Part shown: positions 56,801 to 64,000 of the stretch, piece after piece
How the letters are laid out: every line of letters begins with the position of its first letter
Position numbering within the stretch: position 1 is the stretch's first letter
Origin: Undaria pinnatifida
Taxonomy: Eukaryota; Sar; Phaeophyceae; Laminariales; Alariaceae
Direction: 5' to 3'
Assembly: GCA_012845835.1 (NCBI GenBank)
Contig: JABAKD010000010.1
Location: 18,686,226 to 18,750,225, forward strand
DNA length: 64,000 nt
Notes under the pieces: generated by a model
Told to the model about the DNA's origin: nothing
Seen by the model: the letters and a program-made list of their open reading frames with translations, nothing else
The model's database searches: none
Made by a program: the position numbers and the translations under genes

Positions 56801-59800
56801 GAGAGATATATGTGTAGATTTATGAAGTGCGACTGAGGGGCTTTGCCTCCCGGTCACGTGGGGATCCCAATCATAAGAGATTAGAGGCTACATATTATAT
56901 GTAATATAGTTGCTCGAGGAACCATAGGTTCCTCCGAAGATTCGTTACAGTTTCACAAACCACAAATAATGTACCAATCAGGCTTCGATACGAGCACAAA
57001 CGAACACCTAGCTCCGCGCAAACACTGCTGTGATTTTGTGATGAGCAACAAAAAACTAATGTAAGTGCAACCTGACTCGAACAGTATCATGGCTTGATGA
57101 CACTAAACGAACGTGCAACCCAGCGAGTATTACGGAGGACCACAGTAATCAGGACCCACGATATACACTAACCTCTATATGTTCCCCTGTTGTACTATTA
57201 TTAACCCTAAGCCTTTGGTCCTGATTCCTATGTTCTCCCGTAGTAGTACCATGCCCTAGGTATGTACTTCGAAGTATGTATGTATTTTGTATGTGTATAT
57301 ATCTATATCTTTATTGAGTAATTGTCCTAAACATTAAATGTATTCCAACGGTGTTTGCAGGTTGCTCGGTCGATTAGTGTCATGCCGCTAGGAAGAAACA
57401 ATCTGGCCATAAGTACCACCGCTCTTGTAAAATGTTGCTTATTTCTTGGCATAGGACATATTGGGCATATTGCAGGCATATTGCAGGCATGTTGGGAATA
57501 TTGCAGGCGACCGCCAGCAAAGCTTGGGTTCGTTCGCTTTTACTTCGCCGGCTGGTGCTGTGCCTTTTTTTGCCACAGCCTCAAAACACTTAGCGTCGTC
57601 GGCAGAAAACCAAGCGACATTTTAACACCGAGGCTCCAGTTATCATGACAACATAGATGTTTCAATTTTTAACATAATCGAGGCGTCAGCTCTCACCTTT
57701 AACCTTAACCCTTAGCCTCAGCCTTAACCTTAGCCTTAACCTTAACCTTAACCTTAACTTGAACCTTTAGCCTTAACCCTTAGTCTTAACCTTAGCCTTA
57801 ACCTTAACCTTAACCTTAACCTTAACCATAACCTCAACCTTAGCCTTAACCTTAGCCTTAACCTTAGCCTTAGCCTTAACCTTAGCCTTAGCCTTAGCCT
57901 TAGCCTAAACCTTAGCCTTAGCCTTAACCTTAACTTAAACCTTAAAACTTGACTTTAACCTTAACCTTAGCATTAACCTTAGCCTTAGCCTTAACCTTAG
58001 CCTTAACGTTAACGTTAACCTTAACCTTAACTTTAACCTTAACCTTAACCTTAACCTTAACCTTAAGCTTAGCTTAAACCTTAAACCTTAACCTTAGCCT
58101 TAACCTTAACCTTAACCTTAACCTTAACCTTAACCTTAACCTTAGCCTTTACCTTAGCCTTTACCTTAGCCTTAACCTTGACCTTGACCTTAACCTTAAC
58201 CTTAACCTTAACCTTAGCCTTAACCTTAACCTTATCCTTAGCCTTAACCTTAGCTTAAATCTTAACCTTAACCTCAACCTTAACCTTAACTTTAACCTTA
58301 ACCTTAACCTTAACCTTAACCTTAACCTCAGCCTTAACCTCAACCTTAACCTTAACCTTAAGCTCAACCTTAACATTAACCTCAACCTCAACCTCAACCT
58401 TAGCCTTAACCTTAACCTTAACCTTAGCCTTAGCCTTAACCTTAGCCTTAGCCTTAACCTTAGCCTTAACCTTAACTTAAACCTTAAAACTTGACCTTAA
58501 CCTTAACCTTAGCATTAACCTTAGCCTTAGCCTTAATCTTAGCCTTAACGTTAACCTTAACCTTAACCTTAACCTTAATCTTGACCTTAGCTTAATCTTA
58601 ACCTTAGCTTAAACCTTAACCTTTAACCTTAGCCTTAACCTTAACCTTAACCTTAACCTTAACCTTAACCTTAACCTTAACCTTAACCTTGGCCTTAGCC
58701 TTTACCTTAGCCTTAACCTTGACCTTAACCTTAACCTTAAGCTTAACCTTGGCCTTAACCTTAACCTCAACCTTAACCTTAACCTTAGCTTAAACCTTAA
58801 CCTTAACCTCAACCTTAACCTTAACCTTAACTCTAACCTTAACCTTAACCTTAACCTTAACCTCAGCCTTAACCTTAACCTTAACCTTAATCTTAACCTT
58901 AACCTTATCCTTATCCTTAACCTTAGCCTCAACCTTAAACCTTAACCTTAGCCTTAACCTTAACCCTAACCATATCCTTAGCCTTAATCTTAACCGTAAC
59001 CTTAACCTTAACTTTAGCCTTAAAACTCAACCTTAACCTTAGCCTTAAACCTTAGCCTTAACCCTTTACCTTTCGGCTTCAATCGTGATATTAACGTGAT
59101 ATTAATCGTAATGGCAGTGAGGCTTCAAATACCGTCATAACATTCGGCTTTCGTTGTCATCATCATATTTACCTCTGGTAGGCTTTAATTTATCATCATA
59201 GCATGTAGGCTTCACCACCATCACCATAGTATGGAGGCTTCGAGTGTCCTCTTAGCACGGAGCCTTTAATTTTCATCTCATAATAATATTGAGATACTTC
59301 AATACTCGCCATCGCATTTAGGCTTCAACTCCATCATAATCGAGCCTTATACTTGATCATAACATGGAGGCTTTTAAAGGTTTTAAAGTCGTATCAACAT
59401 GGAGGCTTCAATTATCATTAGCACTGAGGCTTCAATTATTATCATGACATTTATTGGTATCAATAGGCTTGAGTTTTCATCATGACGTCTAGGGTTCACG
59501 TCTCATCATAACATAGAGGCTTTTAAGTAGTATTAACATTGAAGCTTCATATATCATTAGCACTGAGGCTTCAGAAAACAGCCTTCAGTTGCCATCTCGT
59601 AATAGCATTGAGGCTTCTATTATCATCAGAATTGATGCTTCAATTATCATGGTAACAAACAGGCTTCAATTGTTTTTTTTCTTGCAGGAAGCGATGGACA
59701 GTGCGGCGAAGGAAGGACATTTAGAGGTCGTCATCTGGCTGCACAATCACACAACCGCGGGTGCTACCAAAGTGGCCATGGTGAGAGCTTTGATGAAATC

Positions 59801-62800
59801 AGCGATTTCAACCAAAGCACATGCATGCCCAAAAACCTCCTTCCTGCATTGACGTATTGACGTATTGGCGTATTGGCGTATTGACGTGTTGACGTGTTGA
59901 CGTATTGACGTATTGACCATGGCTTACGGCAGGGGGGGCACCCCGTTTTTCATAACCTCTGTTGTGTCTGAGCCACTCGCCCGAGATGCTCTGAACCTCA
60001 ATGGAAAAAAGAATTTAGGCGATGTTGTTGGCGCGACATATAGCTAAGGTAACCACTCCATTTCGGTTTCATTGGGCAAAAAACATGAACCAAAACAGCA
60101 CGAAAGCTTAACACCAAACATTAAGACCACAAAGGAATAGGGGGGAGGTGGGGGGGGGGTCAACCGCGCGAGTGACTCCGGCCCACCGCAAGAAAGAGGC
60201 CTCACACTACACTACACTACACCCTACACTACACCAACGACCCTACACCAAATACTCCACCAATAAGTACACCAATTCACCCTACGTCCTTCACCAATTA
60301 CTACATCCTACACCTACCGATCTGCCCTTGTGGCAACCCAGACGAGAGTGCAACTCACTCACGTAGTGCGAGACTGCGAAGTGTACAAGAAATGTGCTAG
60401 AGGGAAGGAGCGTGTACATGGAGGGAAGGAACGTGCTAGAGGAAGGGATGAGGGAAATAGACCTATGTTTGGTGACACGGAGAAGTTTGTACGTTAGATA
60501 GTAGCGGGAATACGATATCATAGACGATACCTAGCCCAGGAGAGAGATGGTGGCTACAGAAGGCCTAAACTAAGAGGAATGGAGATAAGATGGAGATACG
60601 ATGGAGATAAGATGGAGATAAGAGGGAGATGGGATACTTGCAAACTAAACGTTTCCGGTGTAATATACCCGGTATGTAACATGTCGGAGAAACGTAGTGA
60701 GCGCCTAAAAATGTTGGAGGTGTCTCTGCATTCGGACTAGGAAAGGTGCTCCGTCTCGAAATGGATGCGTGGTCAACGGTCAAATGACTAAGGCAAGCGA
60801 CCAAAGAGTACGCCCTCTCCCCCCCCTCCCTAGCTTATCCACGGTGTATTCGTAATATGTGACCACAGGACTTAGTTCGTATGTCCAACCATGAATAATC
60901 GGAACGGACACTGGGTGTAAATGCAAAGGGTGCCTATGGGTATATATATATATATATATTTTTTTTAATAAGCGATCGGCGTTGATGGTCATGCTGCACC
61001 GTGGAGGATTGGAAGTATCCAATTTGCCACCGACTCTTCTTTTTATTTGTTTTTTTCATCCACCGATTTTGATGTTCGCGCTCTTTCTTTTGTACTCTTG
61101 TCGTTTGCTTGTAGTTTATAACGATTTTGCCGCCGCCAGCGGGCATCTACCGGTAATCAAAATGGCTGCACCCGAACGAATAGGAAAGAGGGATGCGTGT
61201 ACGAATAGCAATATGCCTACAGTCCAGAACCCAAACTCTGCGTAGTCAGTCCACCTTCACGACGTACTCTGCGAAAAAACAAGCCAGGCACCTCGAGCAC
61301 CCCACCCGCCAAGTTCTCTCCTGCGACTACAGAGGGAGCAGTTTTTGGCTAGAATATCTTCTGCATGACGGGACTCCTAAACCCATCTTGCCCAAAATCG
61401 TGGGAAATAGGTAACTACTATTAGTGCCATTCTTACTTCGAGGGATAAACATTTTGTAAACCTACATACAGTAAGGTCCATGGATTTGTTTATCGGGTTG
61501 CGGTTTCAGTTAACTCAAAATCTCTTTTTTAGTTGAGGTATACCGGGTATCGTGTACCGAGTATAGAAGTCTTCAAGCGAGGTGCCTTAGCCGCAGCATG
61601 TGTCCACCTCCTTTATTCCTGCCCACGTATGTATATACCTGGTATATGCTACGGTATAGGTGGACCAACCATTGGTTTTTCCTGCAAGGTTGTTGGCTTA
61701 AATAAATAAAAATGACAATTTCGAGTCAACTGAACAAATGCAACCCGATCAACAAGCAACAAGCCTATTTCATGACCTGGAAGAGGTTCGTATACAAAAA
61801 AGCTTCAGATTTGAAAAAAAAACAACAACAACAGCGACGAAATTTGAAAATTTTGAAATTTCGATGATTTTGGGCAACAACAACGACGAAATTTGAAAAT
61901 TTTGAAATTTTGACGATTTTGGGTTAAGGAGGCCCGTCGTTCAAGAACAAAAAAACGCTTAAACACTTGAGCCAAAAAGTGGTCTACCGTAATACCTCTA
62001 TCGCCAAACATTTTTTTTTTCAAGCTGCTTTTTTTTTCCTGCTAATACTCGTAACTATTTCGCGCCTATCTTTTTCGTATCTTTTTGTTGTGGTTTCTTC
62101 TTGATGAAGGATTCTGCCGCCGCCAGCGGGTGTCTACCGGTTGTGAAATGGCTGCACGCCCATAGGAAAGAGGGATGCACAGTTTCCGCTATGAACTGGG
62201 CGGCGGGGGACGGGCACTTAGAGGTAGTCAAGTGGCTTCATAAAAACAGGTGAGTCTCTAGACTACTCCTGAGACTAAGCCAGCAACAAGAGATATATGA
62301 GACCCGACGCCCAAAACTGCCAAAAGAGGTTTTGTTTATTGTTTTTTTTTTTTTTTTTTTTTTTTTTATGAGGTAGGTGTCTTCCGGCGGATGGGGGAAA
62401 TAAAATTAAAGAAAGTCTACGCTCACCACACTTACTTCCACGTGTTTTGATACTACCGATAATATCGTACGATAATACGATAATACGGATAGTACGGATA
62501 GTACGTCTCGTGAACACGTGTCGATTCCACTCAATTGCCTTCGCAATCCAGCGCTGCTAGCTGGTGTATCCCTGGGTTTCCATGGCAACGGAAAATAGTT
62601 ACGAAAACAAAATTGCAGTATTATGGGGCAGAAAATCATGGATGTTTTGTATCCAATGAGGCGTTTCCATCTAGGGGCTCGGACCTATTTAATAATGATA
62701 GTATCCACAAACAGGGTAAATAAGAAAGGCAGGCCGGGATTGACAGCAAAACGTGAAGTCCGAGAGCCGTCATACTGAAGTTATTATGCTGAAGCTTTTA

Positions 62801-63242
62801 GGCTGGAGATGTCATACTGAAGCTGTTATACTGAAGCTAGTATACTGAAACTATTATTCTGAAGCTTTTACACTGAAGCTATTACACTGAAGCTATTATT
62901 TTGAAGCCATTATGCTGAAGCTATTATCCTGAAGCCATTATACTGAAGCTATTACACTGAAGCCACTATGCTGAAGCTTTTATGCTGAAGTTAGTATATA
63001 TCATGCCGCCTCCAACAAATAAGAAACCCAGGCCGTGGAAGTATAGGTATTTCTCGGTTTTTTAATTTTGGTGCCTTGTGCTGTATGCTCCCGTCGGCAG
63101 GGATGAGGGGTGCACGACTGCCGCGTTCGACCGTGCGGCCATGAACAACCACGTGCAAGTCGTCATGTGGCTTCTTAACAACCGAGACGAGGGGGGCACG
63201 GATAAGGCCTTGCAGTGGGCGGTCAGCAGGGGGCACAAACAG
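47851..63242 (+). CDS. Ankyrin-repeat protein, both ends undefined
   Basis: Exons: 47851-47962, 51921-52019, 59688-59780, 62110-62249 and 63101-63242. Phases agree at every join (split Arg between the last two). About 195 residues are visible. The first exon ends [19 protein letters not shown]; then come [100 protein letters not shown] and [12 protein letters not shown]. These are ankyrin repeats of the stramenopile type with Trp in the second helix. Such repeats bind proteins; the partner is unknown. Exons 2 and 3 encode one repeat each (33 and 31 residues). The intron 52020-59687 is 7.7 kb and contains an antisense copia relic and a CCTTAA satellite. The upstream exon(s) were not found; the last donor (CAG then GTTAAA at 63243) shows that the gene continues beyond the window or into its end. 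Confidence 0.85.
48745..48915 (+). repeat. 12-bp minisatellite 'attgtattgacg'
   Basis: About 14 units of ATTGTATTGACG with single-base variants; first intron of the ankyrin gene. Confidence 0.95.
48970..49112 (+). repeat. TAG microsatellite with interruptions
   Basis: About 45 triplets, mostly TAG (GTA), with CAG, TGG and TAA variants. A nearby tract (49205-49312) repeats 'gggtattattata'. Confidence 0.9.
49325..49445 (+). repeat. 'gctggctcgcggaga' repeat, partial copy
   Basis: Contains 'cacaggctggctcgcggaga', then 'agaagtcacgatatccggag' and 'tgccatc', matching 53025-53075 and 56740-56790. Confidence 0.8.
49515..50100. mobile_element. Foldback (long inverted repeat) element, non-autonomous
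   Basis: Two arms of about 270 bp (49515-49798 and 49832-50100) are reverse complements around a 30-bp centre. Matching blocks: 'gggtgggctagtgt' with 'acactagcccaccc', 'cctcgaaaggcctt' with 'aggcctttcgag', 'ggaggcacgtgcctcc' in both, and 'gcaggtctgcc' with 'ggcagacctgc' forms. No protein is encoded. It fits a MITE or foldback transposon in the first intron of the ankyrin gene. Target-site duplication not resolved. Confidence 0.85.
50101..51600. other. Intronic region, no firm gene
   Basis: The stretch 50104-50478 (+) is open for 124 codons (hydrophilic, [28 protein letters not shown]) and begins at the foldback flank, so it may be transposon-derived; no family is recognised. The rest shows 'aaggcggtc' repeated at 51389-51510. 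Confidence 0.35.
51655..51925 (+). repeat. Tandem duplicates of ankyrin exon-2 start with acceptor
   Basis: The start of the real exon (51921: GTG TTC CGA TAC TCC CTG GAC GCC ATG AAC CG) is echoed at 51723 with its own 'gatgcag' acceptor and near-identical codons, and more faintly at about 51658-51690 ('ccgctactgtttggacgcga'). The 198-bp offset keeps the frame, and the stretch between is open. Confidence 0.85.
52540..52684 (+). repeat. 9-bp minisatellite 'agtatcaat'
   Basis: About 16 units of AGTATCAAT with two variants; 7.7-kb intron of the ankyrin gene. Confidence 0.95.
52999..53300 (+). repeat. 'gctggctcgcggaga' repeat, copy A (possible LTR)
   Basis: Shares with 56722-57020: 'aaac(c)cggtggtttgg', 'ctggctcgcggaga', 'agtcacgata', 'gcgactgaggggctttgcct', 'aagagattagagg', 'cacatattat' and 'ttgctcg(g/a)gga'. 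The two copies are direct repeats flanking the copia relic, so they may be its LTRs. Confidence 0.7.
53365..54295. repeat. About 110-bp repeat, four copies, interrupted
   Basis: Units share '(g)atcaagc(g)aaattcaat', 'gaaatcaagataaaa', 'atccaatact', 'ctcaaaaacaaccaatatt' and 'ccccaaatgaatat'. Units lie at about 53365, 53485, 53595 and 54165. Between the third and fourth sits a foreign segment (53660-54160) with a tRNA-3'-end-like phrase 'gtgggttcgaatcccccggt' (53689-53708) and a 31-bp minisatellite 'gtcgaagcggagagggcgtc' (53738-53880). Confidence 0.7.
54299..56722 (-). mobile_element. Decayed Ty1/copia-type retrotransposon, pol part only
   Basis: On the minus strand in element order: integrase C-terminal region (about 56722-56400, [33 protein letters not shown]); a proline-rich linker with SGRTRSKT; reverse transcriptase (about 55580-54780: [37 protein letters not shown]); and RNase H (54780-54300: [48 protein letters not shown]). 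It is dead: an in-frame TAG follows FDIEQAFV, another stop lies in the integrase, and one base is missing in the second Asp codon of the catalytic VDD motif (55250), with further frameshifts near 54700 and 54455. Gag, protease and the integrase core are absent. Confidence 0.9.
56722..57020 (+). repeat. 'gctggctcgcggaga' repeat, copy B (possible LTR)
   Basis: Partner of 52999-53300 in the same orientation. It abuts the truncated integrase end of the copia relic. Confidence 0.7.
57021..57690. other. Intronic region, no gene
   Basis: Contains an IR-like 'tatatctatatct' stretch and a short tandem 'gcatattgcaggcatattgcaggcatg' type repeat (57475-57510). Confidence 0.5.
57691..59065 (+). repeat. 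Degenerate CCTTAA/CCTTAG satellite, 1.4 kb
   Basis: About 220 six-base units, mainly AACCTT with AGCCTT, AACCTC and AACTTA variants. Larger blocks are duplicated: for example 'aaccttaaaacttgac' (57940 and 58480) followed by matching text, so it also has a higher-order period near 540 bp. The minus strand gives long Arg/Leu frames that are not genes. Confidence 0.95.
59095..59665 (+). repeat. Degenerate 'gaggcttcaattatcatcat' minisatellite
   Basis: About 18 units of 25-35 bp built on GAGGCTTCAATTATCATCATAACAT, ending just before the acceptor of ankyrin exon 3. Confidence 0.85.
59848..59920 (+). repeat. 10-bp repeat 'gtattgacgt'
   Basis: About seven units of TATTGACG or TATTGGCG in the intron after ankyrin exon 3. 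Confidence 0.9.
60205..60245 (+). repeat. ACTAC microsatellite
   Basis: Eight 5-bp units of ACTAC with a CCT variant. A related 'gatggagataa' repeat occurs at 60578-60632. Confidence 0.85.
61118..61205 (+). pseudogene. Decayed duplicate of ankyrin exon 4
   Basis: 'gccgccgccagcgggcatct' to 'ataggaaagagggatgc' matches 62113-62180 almost base for base. An extra A before ATGGCTGCAC shifts the frame and removes the KWLH motif; in the other frame a TAG follows. It lies in the intron upstream of the intact exon, about 990 bp away. Confidence 0.85.
61730..61960 (+). repeat. 'tccatggccta' family relative with 'gacgattttggg'
   Basis: Contains 'tgcaacccgatcaacaagc', two copies of 'gacgaaatttgaaaattttg' and 'aggcccgtcgttcaagaaca'. 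Shares these blocks with 37785-37965 and 52685-52820. Confidence 0.5.
62765..62998 (+). repeat. 15-bp minisatellite 'actgaagctattata'
   Basis: About 15 units of CTGAAGCTATTATA with variants in the fifth ankyrin intron, ending near the acceptor of exon 5. Confidence 0.95.
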
Positions 63243-63254
63243 GTTAAAAAATCT

Positions 63255-63665
63255 GTACTAGGGATAGTGATAGTGATAGTGATAGCGATAGTGATAGTGA
63301 TAATGATAGTGATAGTGATAGTGATAGTGATAGTGATAAGTGATAGTGATAGTGATAGTGATATTGATAGTTATAGTGATAATGATAGTGATAATGATAA
63401 GTGATAAGTGATAGTGATAGTGATAGTGATAGTGATAGTGATAGTGATAGTGATAGTGATAGTGATAGTGATAATGATAGTGATAGTGATAGTGATAATG
63501 ATTGTGATAGTGATAGTGATAGTGATAGCAATAGTGATAGTGATAGTGATAGTGATAGTGATAGTGATAGCGATAGTGATAGTGATAGCGATAGTGATAG
63601 CGATGGTGATAGTGATAGTGATAGTGATAATGATAATGATAGCGATAATGATAGTGATAGTAATA
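63255..63665 (+). repeat. TAGTGA microsatellite
   Basis: About 68 six-base units of GATAGT with AATGAT, GCGATA and TTGATA variants. Frames through it (Ser-Asp, Ile-Val, Leu-Ser) are open by construction. It lies just after the last ankyrin exon. Confidence 0.95.
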
Positions 63666-63967
63666 GCAGTAGTATGGGCAGCAGTGATATCGGCAGTCCC
63701 AGTACCACTAGTAGTAATACTAGTAGTTGTAGCACTAGCAGTTCGTAGTAGTTGTGGTAGTATTAGGAGGAGTAGGAGTACAGTAGTAAGTCATGTTCCA
63801 AGCGATGCACCATACAAATGTTGCTATTATTTTTGACATCCTCCGATAAGATCATGATGCATGACAGTATGCGGCGTGGGATTTCAGTGTCGATCACTCA
63901 TAAAAGCATTCCCGTCAACAAAGATCAACACGAAGGGAAGGGAAATCAAACAAAACAAATACATAAA

Positions 63968-64000
63968 ACCTACGCATGAGATTGAACTCATCGATCTGCA
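63968..64000 (-). repeat. Possible tRNA-like fragment at window edge
   Basis: The minus strand reads GATGAGTTCAATCTCATGCG, a B-box-like core (GTTCAATCTC) in a hairpin. It is cut by the window end and cannot be classified as tRNA or SINE. Confidence 0.3.

Noticed and set aside
58161-58932. Arg/Leu alternating open frames on the minus strand
   Set aside because: They arise from the CCTTAA satellite.
63244-63836. Ser-Asp, Ile-Val and Leu-Ser repeat frames
   Set aside because: They arise from the TAGTGA microsatellite just after the last ankyrin exon.

Overview
This window is nuclear DNA of a eukaryote, most likely a photosynthetic stramenopile (ochrophyte, brown-algal type). Three things point that way. 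Genes are split into short, GC-richer exons by introns of up to 7.7 kb that obey GT-AG rules (one probable GC-AG). One protein begins with a signal peptide followed by an AF-type motif, the bipartite plastid address of algae with secondary red plastids. The other families present (Cys-Trp-Gly RCC1-type propeller repeats and 'AAxxGHLxVVxWLH' ankyrin repeats) are common in stramenopiles. Genus and species cannot be read from this sequence.

I rebuilt five genes by reading exons, splice sites and phases by hand. (1) + strand 2106-6748: RCC1-like seven-repeat protein, seven exons, 5' end missing. (2) - strand 14412-7923: plastid-targeted protein of unknown family, four exons, 253 residues. (3) + strand 14632-18627: small ABM-like (dimeric alpha/beta barrel) protein with a mitochondrial-type presequence, five exons, 220 residues. 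Genes 2 and 3 are head to head, 219 bp apart. (4) + strand 24419-39988: GPI inositol-deacylase of the PGAP1/Bst1 family, ten exons, 1097 residues, with the GHSLGG serine-hydrolase motif. (5) + strand 47851-63242 and beyond: ankyrin-repeat protein, five exons seen, both ends outside what I can define. A weak - strand candidate lies at 18.7-21.6 kb, convergent with gene 3.

Most of the rest is repeats: a tRNA-derived SINE of about 310 bp with an A-tail (two full copies in PGAP1 introns, plus body fragments), poly-C/poly-G elements clustered at 29.4-30.8 kb, a foldback element at 49.5-50.1 kb, a 5.4-kb-spaced inverted-repeat pair (41.65 and 46.93 kb), a decayed Ty1/copia pol region antisense in an ankyrin intron, a degenerate CCTTAA satellite of 1.4 kb, a short (CCCTAA)n telomere-type tract, and many micro- and minisatellites.

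The most interesting pattern is shared by four genes. Their introns carry tandem duplicates of the adjacent exon edge together with its splice site, making arrays of decoy donors (9.8-10.0 kb, 14.8-15.0 kb) or acceptors (25.65-25.91 kb, 51.66-51.92 kb), and in one case a decayed copy of an entire exon start (61.1 kb). This suggests that introns here grow by duplication across exon-intron borders.
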